From a bacterium (GTDB taxonomy: Bacteria > UBA9089 > UBA9088), in contig DNCM01000027.1 in the NCBI GenBank assembly GCA_003498085.1, positions 1 to 25,798 of the forward strand: a stretch of 25,798 bases of DNA, given 5' to 3'. Position numbers and translations under genes: made by a program. Positions 1 through 8,242 of the stretch are shown piece after piece. Numbering within the stretch: the stretch's first letter is position 1; every line of letters starts with the position of its first letter. The notes below the pieces were generated by a model. The model was not told the DNA's origin, did not search any database, and worked only from the letters and a program-made list of their open reading frames with translations.

Positions 1-22
1 TGACTAAAGACTGAATAGTTAC
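1..22. repeat. Contig-end copy of a dispersed repeat
   Basis: The first 22 bases match the last 22 bases of the window (25777-25798) in the same orientation with one mismatch. The right-hand copy is one arm of a larger inverted element. The leftward protease gene stops at 26, so this repeat lies directly behind it. The likely reading is a multi-copy intergenic repeat at which assembly stopped. Confidence 0.75.
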
Positions 23-25
23 CCT

Positions 26-1234
26 TTATTTTATAATCCCAAGCTTGCCATAGGCTCTATTTCCAGATTTATCTAAGACAACAAAGATATAGACACCCCG
101 TGCAATATTATCGATGTCCCAGTATATTCTTCCTATATTTTGATGATCAGAAATGGATTTTACAAGCTCACCAGAGATATTATAAATATTTATACTTGAA
201 CCTCTTTCTACTTCAAAAAACACCCTCTTTGTCTTATTAAGGTCTATTGGATTTGGAAATGCTTTTGCCTTTTTTGCATGCGGAATTAAAATTTCTATCC
301 TAAATCCTGTCTCTGTTCCCCAAAAGTCCTTTAATGAGGGAACTGAATAGTCATCTAAAAGGAAGTTCCTGGTTTCCCCCGGAAATGGGTCTCCAAAATC
401 TCCATAATTTCTTTTATTTTCGAGGTCATACCTTCCATCTGCTTGGAGGAGGCTTACTTTTTTTAGACTACCCCCACTCCACTCATAATACCAAACAAGA
501 AAACCGCAGTCTCTTTTTTCAATGAGAAAACATTTCTCACCCATTGTTCCAAATTTATAAATGTGATGGCCGATGTTTGGATTTAGATATAAATGATTTC
601 CTACATTTTGAGGGCCTTCTATCCATAGTCTTCTGGAATATGGGTCGAGTGGAGAAGGAGGTTCTTCAAATAAACCATAGGCCATCAGTGACCACTTGCC
701 GACCGTACCAACATCATACAGGTCTATCAATCCAAGTAAGTGTCCAAACTCATGGCACCATACGCCAAGCGGATAGCCCAATTCTGGAACAGTGCTGAAT
801 GTCCCTATAATATGACATGACATGATATGTTTTGGATCATGTGTTGTCTCCTCACCATACCCTGCATGGAGTATAAATATTGCATCATATCCAGAAAGGG
901 AAATGCCATTTTCTTCTGCCAATGATATGGCATCATCCTTTAGTTCATATACTTTTTCATGCATGCCATAACACTGCATTGTCCTTGTTGATTTTAATAT
1001 TGATGTTATTGTATATGTCAGAAAAAGTGTATTATAAGACATATCTTTGTAATAATTATTCATTTTATCTGCTAAATTTTCAAAATACGATGTATCTGTA
1101 GAAAATTTTACATCCTCAAATTCAATCCTTAAAAATAGAATGGACTTTGTCCCAGTTGGTGGAATTATTACCTGTTTTTCTATTTGTGAAAATGCAATTT
1201 CTGAAAAAATGAAAAATAAAATGATCTTTCTCAT
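26..1234 (-). CDS. M6-family metalloprotease with C-terminal sorting domain
   Basis: This 402-residue protein is a probable secreted zinc endopeptidase. Residues 1-16 form a short signal peptide (basic start, hydrophobic core, end near AFS). The zinc site HEFGH is at 161-165, with G168 and D171 completing HExxHxxGxxD, and a Met-turn-like SLMAYG follows at 182-187. The last 75 or so residues resemble a type IX sorting or FlgD-like domain: an FPNP motif, then INIYNISGELV and a final beta strand. The ATG overlaps the scpB stop by 4 bases (ATGA), so it is probably the last gene of rpsT-scpA-scpB. The family and the motifs are clear. Export by a type IX-like route is inferred from the C-terminal domain and from the PorV-like gene at 8243. 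Confidence 0.85.
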   Translation of the reverse strand: MRKIILFFIFSEIAFSQIEKQVIIPPTGTKSILFLRIEFEDVKFSTDTSYFENLADKMNNYYKDMSYNTLFLTYTITSILKSTRTMQCYGMHEKVYELKDDAISLAEENGISLSGYDAIFILHAGYGEETTHDPKHIMSCHIIGTFSTVPELGYPLGVWCHEFGHLLGLIDLYDVGTVGKWSLMAYGLFEEPPSPLDPYSRRLWIEGPQNVGNHLYLNPNIGHHIYKFGTMGEKCFLIEKRDCGFLVWYYEWSGGSLKKVSLLQADGRYDLENKRNYGDFGDPFPGETRNFLLDDYSVPSLKDFWGTETGFRIEILIPHAKKAKAFPNPIDLNKTKRVFFEVERGSSINIYNISGELVKSISDHQNIGRIYWDIDNIARGVYIFVVLDKSGNRAYGKLGIIK

Positions 1235-1728
1235 TCAATCTTTGGAAGGCCTGATATATCAGGAAGGCCGAGCAAACTCAAAAATTTTTTTGTTGTCCTA
1301 TAGAGGAATGGATTTCCAATAATCCTTTTTTGACCTGCAATTTCAACAAGCTCCAAATCAATGAGTGTCTTTATTGCACAAGTTGAATCAACCCCCCTTA
1401 TTTTTTCTATCTCCTGCCTTGTTATTGGCTGTTTATATGCAATGATAGCTAAAGTAACAAGTGCTTGTGGAGAAAGTTTTATTTTCCTTTTTGGGGAAAG
1501 TTTTTTTATCCACGGAGAAAATTCCTGTTTTGTCTGCACCCTCCATCCTCCTGCAACATAGGCAAGCTCAATTGCCCTTTCTGAAAGATTATTTTTTAAT
1601 TCATAAATTGCATCCATTATAACATCTTTTTTTTCTCCAACAACCTCTGTCAATTTCTTTGTTGAAATTGGCTCAGGAGATGAAAATATCAAGGCTTCAA
1701 TGATTGATTTTATTTCCTTATCAGCCAT
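1231..1728 (-). CDS. scpB: Segregation and condensation protein B
   Basis: ScpB is the winged-helix (kleisin-interacting) subunit of the SMC-ScpA-ScpB condensin, which compacts and separates the chromosome in the cytoplasm. The 165-residue product has the usual pattern: an N-terminal IIEALIFSSPEPIS stretch, then ALVTLAIIAYKQPITRQEIEKIRG around 90-110, and a C-terminal GNPFLYRTT...FLSLLGL segment. Length is slightly short of the usual 170-200. The ATG lies inside the last codons of scpA (19-base overlap), consistent with translational coupling. The gene ends in a 4-base overlap with the M6 protease. Confidence 0.93.
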   Translation of the reverse strand: MADKEIKSIIEALIFSSPEPISTKKLTEVVGEKKDVIMDAIYELKNNLSERAIELAYVAGGWRVQTKQEFSPWIKKLSPKRKIKLSPQALVTLAIIAYKQPITRQEIEKIRGVDSTCAIKTLIDLELVEIAGQKRIIGNPFLYRTTKKFLSLLGLPDISGLPKIE

Positions 1729-2378
1729 ATATTCGAAAATGGCCTATACTGGACTGCACGAAGAAAGCTTATTCTAATAAGCTCAAGGATTGCCAAGAAT
1801 GTGATAATAACTTCTATCCTTGTTTTTATATCTTGCATAAGTTTAATAAATTTTATTTTTTTTATTCTTTTAAAAATATCTTTTATCTTTTCTATACTTT
1901 CCTCCAATTTAGGCTCATCGATTACAAACTCAACAATCTCCTTTCCTTTTCTTTTTTCAAGAATTCCTTTCAATGAAGAAAAAAGTTCGAAGATAGAGAC
2001 ATTTATTTCTTTTTCTTCTGAAATTGGATAAACGATATTTATCGGAAAAATATCCTCTTCTTCCCTAAATCTTTCATAAAGCCAAATTGATGCATCTTTA
2101 TATCCCCTATATTCCTCAAGATTAAAGCTAAATTCTTCTTCTTCCTTGTTGTTTTGGATATTTAAAAGAAAATTAGACTTTAGAAGTAAAATATTGCTTG
2201 TTGTAACAAGAAAATCTGTTCCTTCGTCTAGAGAGGGTTCATTATGGTAAAGATATCTAAGATAAGCAGAGGTTATTTTTGCAATTTCTACATCCAAAGG
2301 AGTAATTTTCTTTTTTTGTAAAAGAGAAAAAAGGCCATCAATAAAACCTTCATATACTGGAAGACAAACCCTAAACAA
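1710..2378 (-). CDS. scpA: Segregation and condensation protein A (kleisin)
   Basis: ScpA is the kleisin that bridges SMC heads and binds ScpB. The 222-residue product starts with the family signature: L-P-V-Y-E-G-F-I-D-G-L, the equivalent of VFEGPLDLLL, followed by KKKITPLDVEIAKIT. The middle is acidic and variable and the C-terminus is a winged-helix-like segment. The only reasonable start is a TTG at 2378, 8 bases inside the end of rpsT. No Shine-Dalgarno site is visible, so translation probably depends on coupling to rpsT. The rpsT-scpA link is not a usual one. The family call is firm; the exact start is less so. Confidence 0.9.
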   Translation of the reverse strand: MFRVCLPVYEGFIDGLFSLLQKKKITPLDVEIAKITSAYLRYLYHNEPSLDEGTDFLVTTSNILLLKSNFLLNIQNNKEEEEFSFNLEEYRGYKDASIWLYERFREEEDIFPINIVYPISEEKEINVSIFELFSSLKGILEKRKGKEIVEFVIDEPKLEESIEKIKDIFKRIKKIKFIKLMQDIKTRIEVIITFLAILELIRISFLRAVQYRPFSNIWLIRK

Positions 2379-2649
2379 TTTCTGCTACTTTCTTTGCAAG
2401 TTTTGATTTCAGTCTATTTGCCTTATTTTTATGGAGTATCTTCTTTTTCGCCGCTTTATCTATCTTTTTTGTTGCAAGCCTTAAGTTTTCAAGGGCTAAA
2501 TCTTTTTCATTACTAACAATCGCCTTCTTTGTCTTTTTGATATGGGCTTTTATTTCTTTTTTTACAGCCCTATTCCTTTCTCTTCTTTTCTCATTCTGGC
2601 GAATTGCCTTAAGAACCGACCTGCTTCTCTTTTTAATCCTTACTGGCAT
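2371..2649 (-). CDS. rpsT: 30S ribosomal protein S20
   Basis: S20 is a helical bundle protein that binds 16S rRNA early in 30S assembly. The 92-residue product is very lysine- and arginine-rich with the family pattern: KKRSRSVLKAIRQNEKRRERNRAVKKE, then KK..KAI...EKDLALENLRLATKKIDKAAKK, and HKNKANRLKSKLAKKV near the end. Length is normal. The ATG is preceded by a clear promoter whose -10 box ends only 7 bases before the start, with no Shine-Dalgarno site. It heads an operon with scpA, scpB and the M6 protease. Confidence 0.96.
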   Translation of the reverse strand: MPVRIKKRSRSVLKAIRQNEKRRERNRAVKKEIKAHIKKTKKAIVSNEKDLALENLRLATKKIDKAAKKKILHKNKANRLKSKLAKKVAEIV

Positions 2650-2656
2650 AATAGAA

Positions 2657-2686
2657 ATTTTATCCTGATAAGTTATTCCCTGTCAA
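2657..2686 (-). promoter_or_regulatory. Leaderless-type promoter for rpsT-scpAB
   Basis: On the minus strand there is TTGACA (2681-2686), 18 bases, then TAAAAT (2657-2662), then 7 bases to the rpsT ATG. Transcription would start at or within a base or so of the ATG. The -35 box lies in the last codons of purB. Confidence 0.75.
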
Positions 2687-3956
2687 ATATTTTGTGGAAT
2701 ATATGGTCAATATGAGATAAAGAGGCTTTAATGTCAAGTGCTTGTCCTATTTCTTCTTTTGATAAAATTTTATTTATTTCAATGTCTTCCTTTATCTTTT
2801 CCTTAAAAACACCGCCCGAATGGGCAATTCTTTGGATTATTTCATAGGCATCATTCCTTAATAATCCTTTATCTATCATCTTTAGCATAAGATTTTCTGA
2901 GAAAATAAGGCCATCCGTTTTGTTAATATTTTCCATCATCCTCTCTGGATAAACAATAAGGCCTTCAATTATCTTTATAAAATCACAGAGCACGAAATCA
3001 ACGAGTATAGATGAATCTGCCAAAATTACCCTCTCTACTGATGAATGAGATATGTCCCTTTCATCCCATAATGTGATATTCTCAAAGCCTGCTTGGGCAT
3101 TCGCCTTTACTATCCTAGAAAGACCTGATATTCTCTCGCATAAAACAGGGTTTTTCTTGTGGGGCATTGCAGATGAACCTTTTTGACCTTTGCCAAATGG
3201 CTCCTCAAGCTCTCCTATCTCAGTCCTTTGAAGACTCCTTATCTGGACACAGAATTTATCAAGACTTCCTGCAAGGATAGCCAGTCTAGCAAGGTATACT
3301 GCATGAATATCTCTTTGAATTATCTGAGACGATGGAATTGGAGCAAGACCAAGAAATCCAAGAGCAATCTCTTCAACCCTTGGAGAAATGTGGCTATATG
3401 TCCCAACAGCACCGGATATCTTCCCTACGGAGATAACCTTTTTTGCATTATTCATCCTCTCCAGGTTTCTTTTCATTTCATCATACCACAATGCCAATTT
3501 TAGCCCAAATGTAATTGGTTCTGCATGTACACCATGAGTCCTCCCTACCATCGGACAATCTTTATATTCATATGCCTTATCTTTCAAAAGAGAAAGGAGT
3601 CTCTCTATATCTTCCTCGATTATCTCAAGTGAATCCCTCATCATCAAACACAATGCTGTATCAACAACATCATAGGAGGTAAGGCCAAGATGGATATACC
3701 TTGAAGAAGGACCGATATTTTCAGTAAGAACAGTGAGTAGGGCAATTATATCATGTTTTGTCTCTTTTTCTACCTCTAAAACCTTTTCTATATCGAATTT
3801 TGCATTCTTTTCTATTTCCATAAAAGCATCCTTTGGGATATTTCCCAATTCTGCTTGTGCCTTGCAGACTGCAATTTCAACATCGACGATTCTTTGATAA
3901 CGATTCTTTGTACTCCAAATCTCTCCCATCCTTGGCAAAGTATATCTTTCTATCAT
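2673..3956 (-). CDS. purB: Adenylosuccinate lyase
   Basis: PurB cleaves fumarate from SAICAR and from adenylosuccinate, two steps of purine nucleotide synthesis in the cytoplasm. The 427-residue product has the fumarase/aspartase-superfamily hallmarks: HLGLTSYDVVDTA at 89-101, GRTHGVHAEP at 138-147 with catalytic His141, and the signature loop SSAMPHKKNP at 261-270 with the catalytic Ser. The N-terminus MIERYTLPRMGEIW is typical of the short bacterial type (about 430 residues). It stands alone, without other pur genes. It has its own promoter inside the end of the DUF2723 gene, and its own 3' end holds the rpsT promoter. Confidence 0.97.
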   Translation of the reverse strand: MIERYTLPRMGEIWSTKNRYQRIVDVEIAVCKAQAELGNIPKDAFMEIEKNAKFDIEKVLEVEKETKHDIIALLTVLTENIGPSSRYIHLGLTSYDVVDTALCLMMRDSLEIIEEDIERLLSLLKDKAYEYKDCPMVGRTHGVHAEPITFGLKLALWYDEMKRNLERMNNAKKVISVGKISGAVGTYSHISPRVEEIALGFLGLAPIPSSQIIQRDIHAVYLARLAILAGSLDKFCVQIRSLQRTEIGELEEPFGKGQKGSSAMPHKKNPVLCERISGLSRIVKANAQAGFENITLWDERDISHSSVERVILADSSILVDFVLCDFIKIIEGLIVYPERMMENINKTDGLIFSENLMLKMIDKGLLRNDAYEIIQRIAHSGGVFKEKIKEDIEINKILSKEEIGQALDIKASLSHIDHIFHKIFDRE

Positions 3957-3963
3957 GCAATTA

Positions 3964-3993
3964 ATTATACCTAGAGTTTTAATATCTAGTCAA
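3964..3993 (-). promoter_or_regulatory. Leaderless-type promoter for purB
   Basis: On the minus strand there is TTGACT (3988-3993), 18 bases, then a perfect TATAAT (3964-3969), then 7 bases to the purB ATG. No Shine-Dalgarno sequence can fit. The -35 box overlaps the stop codon of the upstream DUF2723 gene. Confidence 0.8.
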
Positions 3994-5602
3994 CTATTTT
4001 AAGTAATGAATTTGCGATATTATAGTTTTCCAATGTAATTTGAGAATCTTGGTCCTTGGCTTTGTCTTGCCCCCTTATTTTATAAGAAATATCTTTTTTT
4101 TGCAGAAAGGCTACCTTATAGAAAAGCCCTGCTGGAAAGACATTATGTGTTGTGATATAATTTGGGCTGTCAATATAGATTGATGAGTCTATATTGTGGT
4201 CTATGAAGCCACCAAGATAATCGGATAGTGTTAAAACCTTTGTTGCTTTTGTAATAGAAAACGAGAATTTTTTGGGATAAATCTCCTGAAGAAGGGCTGT
4301 ATACCAAGGGTGTTGAAGGAATGGAAGGGAGATTTGTAAGCAATCAGTCCTTTTATTGAGGACAAACCTCTGGTATAAAATGGGAGAGCTCAGATTGTCT
4401 GATGATTCAAAAATAACTGGATTTTTATCAAGGTCCCTTAAAATATTCTCCCCTAAGTCATAAGCATAGTAATAAGAAGACTTTTCAATTTTTTCATACT
4501 GACTTACTAATGAAAACAAAGGAAAAACAAGAAAGATAAAGGCAAATTTTCTAATTGGGATAAAGCTTAATCCATACCCAGAAAGGGAGGCAAAAATAAT
4601 AAACGATGGAAGATAGTAATCTTCAATATTTGGAATATTGTATCTTATGGAATAAGAAATATTTGTTGCAAGAATAATAAAAAAGAAAAAGAAAACATTT
4701 CTTTTTTTAATAAAGAGGAATATCCATCCAATAATTGAAAAAATAAGGGTTATTTTAAATTGAGTGGAGAAAAAATTAAGATGTGATACTAAATTTAAGA
4801 CTTGCTGTTTAATTGAGCCAACAAAATAACTTCTATAATGTTTAACCAAAATATGGTCTTTGAATTTGTCAAGGGTATCTGGGTCTCCCCAATTAAGGGG
4901 AGGATTTACGTAAGCTCTAATCGGCAGATAAAACCATAGAGCAATAGGTAGAATAAAAAGCAAAGCTATTAGCAATAAGTTAAAGATTGCAGAATATGGA
5001 ATACGGAGTAAAATGGCTTTAGGTTTTTGGCTTTGAATTTTTATTTTTTTTCTTGATTTCAAAGATATAGTCAGAATTAGAAAAATACTTGCTGGGACAA
5101 TAAAGATTGTCTGGAAGTGATGTGTAAAGGAAAGACCTAAAAAGAAGGAAAATAAATAAAGATAAAAGCGACTGTGGTATTTTTCCAATTTTACCAGGAG
5201 GAAGACAATTAAAGAGAAAAAGAGGCAGTTTAGAATGTATTTTTCAGAGATTACGCTGTGTTCCCAAAATAGTGGCAGAAATGCAAGAGTGAAGGCTGAG
5301 AAAATAGGAAATAAAAAATTATTTTTTGGTAATATGGTTTTTACGATGAAAAAAATAAGTATTGCCGTTGTTGAGGCAGCTATAGAGGAAAGAAGATTCA
5401 TACGAAAGGCAATTTCACCAATTGGAATAATCGTCATAAATAACTTACCGAGGATATTGAATAGTGGGTATCCTGGAGGATGTGAAATGCCCAATGTCCA
5501 AGAAGATGTTATGAGTTCTCCAGAATCTCTAAAACTTATCGTTGGAGAAAGGGATAAAAGGTAGACAAAGAAAGGGACAAAAAAAGCACAGAGGCTAATC
5601 AT
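3986..5602 (-). CDS. DUF2723-family membrane glycosyltransferase (GT-C fold)
   Basis: This 538-residue integral membrane protein resembles protein O-mannosyltransferases. The DUF2723 signature is at the N-terminus: a first membrane segment, then S-P-T-I-S-F-R-D-S-G-E-L (acidic D26 and E29 in the first outer loop, where GT-C enzymes hold the catalytic Asp), then HPPGYP at 41-46 and FRMNLLSS. About ten further hydrophobic segments lead to residue 360 or so, followed by a soluble C-terminal domain of about 170 residues. It probably transfers a sugar from a polyprenyl-phosphate donor to a protein or lipid on the outer face. Its ATG overlaps the rph stop by 8 bases. Family membership is clear; donor and acceptor are unknown. 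Confidence 0.85.
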   Translation of the reverse strand: MISLCAFFVPFFVYLLSLSPTISFRDSGELITSSWTLGISHPPGYPLFNILGKLFMTIIPIGEIAFRMNLLSSIAASTTAILIFFIVKTILPKNNFLFPIFSAFTLAFLPLFWEHSVISEKYILNCLFFSLIVFLLVKLEKYHSRFYLYLFSFFLGLSFTHHFQTIFIVPASIFLILTISLKSRKKIKIQSQKPKAILLRIPYSAIFNLLLIALLFILPIALWFYLPIRAYVNPPLNWGDPDTLDKFKDHILVKHYRSYFVGSIKQQVLNLVSHLNFFSTQFKITLIFSIIGWIFLFIKKRNVFFFFFIILATNISYSIRYNIPNIEDYYLPSFIIFASLSGYGLSFIPIRKFAFIFLVFPLFSLVSQYEKIEKSSYYYAYDLGENILRDLDKNPVIFESSDNLSSPILYQRFVLNKRTDCLQISLPFLQHPWYTALLQEIYPKKFSFSITKATKVLTLSDYLGGFIDHNIDSSIYIDSPNYITTHNVFPAGLFYKVAFLQKKDISYKIRGQDKAKDQDSQITLENYNIANSLLKIVD

Positions 5603-6314
5603 TCAGAAGGATTTTCTTTTGGTGTTCAATAAGCCGTTCAATTCCATTTTTTCCGAGCTCAATAAACCTATTCAATGAATCAATAGAAAATGGAACACCT
5701 TCTGCGGTTGCTTGAATTTCTACTATCTTTCCATTATCCGTCATTGCAAGGTTTAAGTCACAACTTGCCCTTTTATCTTCTTCATAGGTTAAATCAATTA
5801 ACTCTTCGCCATCAACAACGCCAACACTGATTGCAGAAACAAAGGCTTGAATGGGATTTGTCTTTAAGATATTTTTTTTCATCAAGTCTTTTATTGCAAG
5901 GTATAATGCACAGAATCCTCCTGTTATGGATGCACATCTTGTTCCGCCATCTGCCTGTAGACAATCACAGTCGATAATTATCCTTCTTTCACCCAATGCC
6001 CTAAGATTGACAACAGATCTTAATACCCTTCCGATTGTCCTTTCTATCTCTCGTGTCCTTCCTTCAAGCTTTCCTTTATGGCTCTCCCTTTCAACCCGTT
6101 CTTTGCAGGAAAATGGAAGGAGGGAATACTCTGCTGTAATCCACCCTGTATCTGTATCTTTTAAAAAACTAGGGACTTTTTCATCACAAGATGCACAACA
6201 GATGACTTTTGTTTTCCCTATCTCAATAAGTACTGATGATTGTACGTAGTCGATATAATTAAGGGTGAATTTTACAGGACGAACCTCGTAATCTTTTCTT
6301 CCGTCTTTTCTCAT
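5595..6314 (-). CDS. rph: Ribonuclease PH
   Basis: RNase PH is a phosphate-dependent 3' exoribonuclease that trims tRNA precursors. That matters here because the tRNA in this window lacks an encoded CCA. The 239-residue product matches the family end to end: RKDGRKDYEVRPV start, WITAEYSLLPFS, GKLEGRTREIERTIGRVLRS, DCDCLQADGGTR and ASITGG. The start is fixed by the conserved N-terminus and lies 56 bases inside the HD-GYP gene. A TTGACA box with a -10 box ending 8 bases before the ATG suggests it can be transcribed independently. Confidence 0.96.
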   Translation of the reverse strand: MRKDGRKDYEVRPVKFTLNYIDYVQSSVLIEIGKTKVICCASCDEKVPSFLKDTDTGWITAEYSLLPFSCKERVERESHKGKLEGRTREIERTIGRVLRSVVNLRALGERRIIIDCDCLQADGGTRCASITGGFCALYLAIKDLMKKNILKTNPIQAFVSAISVGVVDGEELIDLTYEEDKRASCDLNLAMTDNGKIVEIQATAEGVPFSIDSLNRFIELGKNGIERLIEHQKKILLND

Positions 6315-7887
6315 CCATTACAAATTTAACAGATGTAATAAATTTGTCAACAATCTCCGGATCAAATTGGCTACCCCTACATTCTTCCAAAGCACTAATT
6401 GCCTCATCCTTTGTCAATGCTTTTCTATATGGCCTGTCAGATGTCATAGCATCATAAGCATCGGCTACAGCAAGGATTCTTGATTCAATTGGAATTTGGT
6501 CAGCGCTTAGTCCATCTGGATAACCCCTTCCATCATAACGCTCATGGTGGTGCCTAACTATTGGAAGGGCATCTTTAAGAAATGTTATAAGCTTGATAAT
6601 GGATTCGCTTTTTAACGGGTGGCTCTTTATCTCTGCAAACTCTTCCTCTGTAAGCTTTCCAGGTTTTAATAAAATATTATCTGATATACCTATCTTTCCA
6701 AGATCATGGAGAAGTCCTGCATATCTGATGAGTTCAATCTTAGATGAAGAAAGCCCTATTTCTTTAGCGACTATTAAGCTATAGTCTGTTACCCTTTCCG
6801 AATGGCCTAATGTATAAGGATTTCTTGTTTCTATCTCTGCGGCTAAGGCTTTTATTGTTTCTGTATAGAGATTCTGCATCTCTTGGTAGATCCTTGCATT
6901 CTCAATGGCAACCGCAGCTTGTGGACCAAGGATTGAAAGGGTATGGAGATGTTCTTCATAGAAAGCATCTGGTTTTATACTATGAATGCTTATTGCGCCG
7001 ATTACCTCCTCTTTTGCAATAAGAGGGAAGAGAAGGTGTGATTGAAACTCTACATCCTTAAAACCTTCTTTTTTTCTCGCAAGTATTCTATTTTTTGTAA
7101 TTATATGGAGCTTATCAATACTAAATGGAAGTAATTCGGAAAGAAGGAGAATAAGTTTTTTCTTTATCAAACTAACAGCCTCTTGTTCACAAAGATCTGG
7201 GGAAAATATATTCAATGTGCCATATTCTTGATCATTTAAAAGTAAAGATGCACCAACATCAAAATCTATTATCTCAAGGATAGCATTCATCATAGTGTTT
7301 ATTACCTCATCCTCCTGAAAAGTAGAGGACAAGATCTTTCCCGCCCTATTTAGAATAATAAGTTCTTGTGTTCTCTGAACCGTTGTCTTATATAATCTTG
7401 CATTCTCTATAGCAATCGCAGCCTGGGTTGCAAATATAGAAAGAGGTTGAATGTCATCCTCTGAAAATAAACCATCAGAGGTTACTATATTTAAATTAAG
7501 AACACCGATTACCCTATCCTTTATCTTTAAAGGAACAGAGATAGCCGATTTTATCTTTCTTCCTTCATGATGGACATTTGCAAATCTTCTTGATGATAAG
7601 AGCTCATCTGTAAGGAGGAGGGGTTTTCCTTCTTTTGCTACAATCCCTGCAATTGGCTGACCGAGCTTTATCCTTACGGTTTCTTTTGTCTTTTCAGAAA
7701 GCCCCTTTGCAACCATTATTCTTAATGTCTTTGTCTGTCCATCAAAGAGCATTAAAGAGCCCTCATCTGCGCCAGAAACCCTTATACTTGATTCCATGAT
7801 AAGCTCAACAAGTCTTTCTATTTCAAGGGCTGTGCCCATCTGTTCGGATACTTTGTAAAGTTCGTCAAGATACCGTGCTATTTTCAT
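6259..7887 (-). CDS. GAF-GAF-HD-GYP cyclic-di-GMP phosphodiesterase
   Basis: This 542-residue cytoplasmic signalling protein has two sensory GAF domains (about 20-165 and 185-335) and an HD-GYP domain (about 345-515). The metal and catalytic motifs are complete: H394-D395 in HDLGKIG, HHHE at 446-449, and D-G-R-G-Y-P at 452-457. It should hydrolyse cyclic di-GMP, and the GAF domains probably bind a small ligand or another protein. The ATG overlaps the 85-residue gene by 4 bases. The C-terminal 20 residues after FDPEIVD...KF are lysine- and arginine-rich and read through the first 56 bases of rph, an unusually long overlap. No transmembrane segment is seen. Confidence 0.92.
   Translation of the reverse strand: MKIARYLDELYKVSEQMGTALEIERLVELIMESSIRVSGADEGSLMLFDGQTKTLRIMVAKGLSEKTKETVRIKLGQPIAGIVAKEGKPLLLTDELLSSRRFANVHHEGRKIKSAISVPLKIKDRVIGVLNLNIVTSDGLFSEDDIQPLSIFATQAAIAIENARLYKTTVQRTQELIILNRAGKILSSTFQEDEVINTMMNAILEIIDFDVGASLLLNDQEYGTLNIFSPDLCEQEAVSLIKKKLILLLSELLPFSIDKLHIITKNRILARKKEGFKDVEFQSHLLFPLIAKEEVIGAISIHSIKPDAFYEEHLHTLSILGPQAAVAIENARIYQEMQNLYTETIKALAAEIETRNPYTLGHSERVTDYSLIVAKEIGLSSSKIELIRYAGLLHDLGKIGISDNILLKPGKLTEEEFAEIKSHPLKSESIIKLITFLKDALPIVRHHHERYDGRGYPDGLSADQIPIESRILAVADAYDAMTSDRPYRKALTKDEAISALEECRGSQFDPEIVDKFITSVKFVMDEKRRKKRLRGSSCKIHP
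6323..6350 (-). promoter_or_regulatory. Possible internal promoter for rph
   Basis: On the minus strand, inside the HD-GYP gene, there is TTGACA (6345-6350), 16 bases, then TAAATT (6323-6328), then 8 bases to the rph ATG. Spacing differs from the 18-base class seen at other genes, so this is weaker, but no Shine-Dalgarno site precedes rph either. Confidence 0.45.
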
Positions 7888-8141
7888 TTTATTCCCCCTA
7901 TCAAGTGGTTAATAACATGATTTAAACTGTGATAAAGAGTGGACAATGCCTCATCTTTTCCTTCTTTTCTTTCTATCTCCTTGAAATTAAAACCATTATG
8001 ATTTATCTTTATAAAAGAAAGAACTGGATATTCTAATTCGAGCTTAGATATTACATTCTTTGTAATGCCAACAAATGTAACATGACCTAAAACAGGATAT
8101 CTTTCTCTCCAAAGCCTATTAAGAGACCTTCTCCCATCCAC
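7884..8141 (-). CDS. Small protein of unknown function heading the HD-GYP operon
   Basis: The family is not recognised. The product has 85 residues: a basic start (DGRRSLNRLWRERYP), then two hydrophobic strand-like stretches (VLGHVTFVGITKNVI and YPVLSFIKI), and a histidine-containing amphipathic C-terminus (LYHSLNHVINHLIGG). No signal peptide or membrane segment is seen. The start is a GTG at 8141 placed exactly 7 bases behind a good -10 box, the same geometry as rpsT, purB and rpsB. The end overlaps the HD-GYP start as ATGA. Context suggests a partner or regulator of the phosphodiesterase, but this is inference only. Confidence 0.65.
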   Translation of the reverse strand: MDGRRSLNRLWRERYPVLGHVTFVGITKNVISKLELEYPVLSFIKINHNGFNFKEIERKEGKDEALSTLYHSLNHVINHLIGGIK

Positions 8142-8148
8142 TTTATAA

Positions 8149-8178
8149 AATTTACCAAAAAAGACTTTAAGTTGTCAA
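8149..8178 (-). promoter_or_regulatory. Leaderless-type promoter for the 85-residue gene and HD-GYP operon
   Basis: On the minus strand there is TTGACA (8173-8178), 18 bases, then TAAATT (8149-8154), then 7 bases to the GTG. It is divergent from the porV promoter. The two -35 boxes form a perfect 7-base inverted repeat (8172-8178 and 8186-8192) with 7 bases between. Confidence 0.65.
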
Positions 8179-8185
8179 ATAAAAC

Positions 8186-8214
8186 TTGACAAACAGTAAT
8201 TTAAAGATTATATT
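8186..8214 (+). promoter_or_regulatory. Promoter for the porV-like gene
   Basis: TTGACA (8186-8191), 17 bases, then TATATT (8209-8214). Transcription from about 8221 would leave a leader of roughly 22 bases containing GGGGGTG (8231-8237) before the ATG at 8243. Unlike the leftward genes this one has room for a ribosome binding site. Confidence 0.8.
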
Positions 8215-8242
8215 TAAAATAGAAATAAATGGGGGTGTTTTT

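Noticed and set aside
8186..8242. TTG start giving the porV-like protein 19 more residues
   Set aside because: The TTG is the first half of the -35 box, and the signal peptide begins at the later ATG with its own ribosome binding site.
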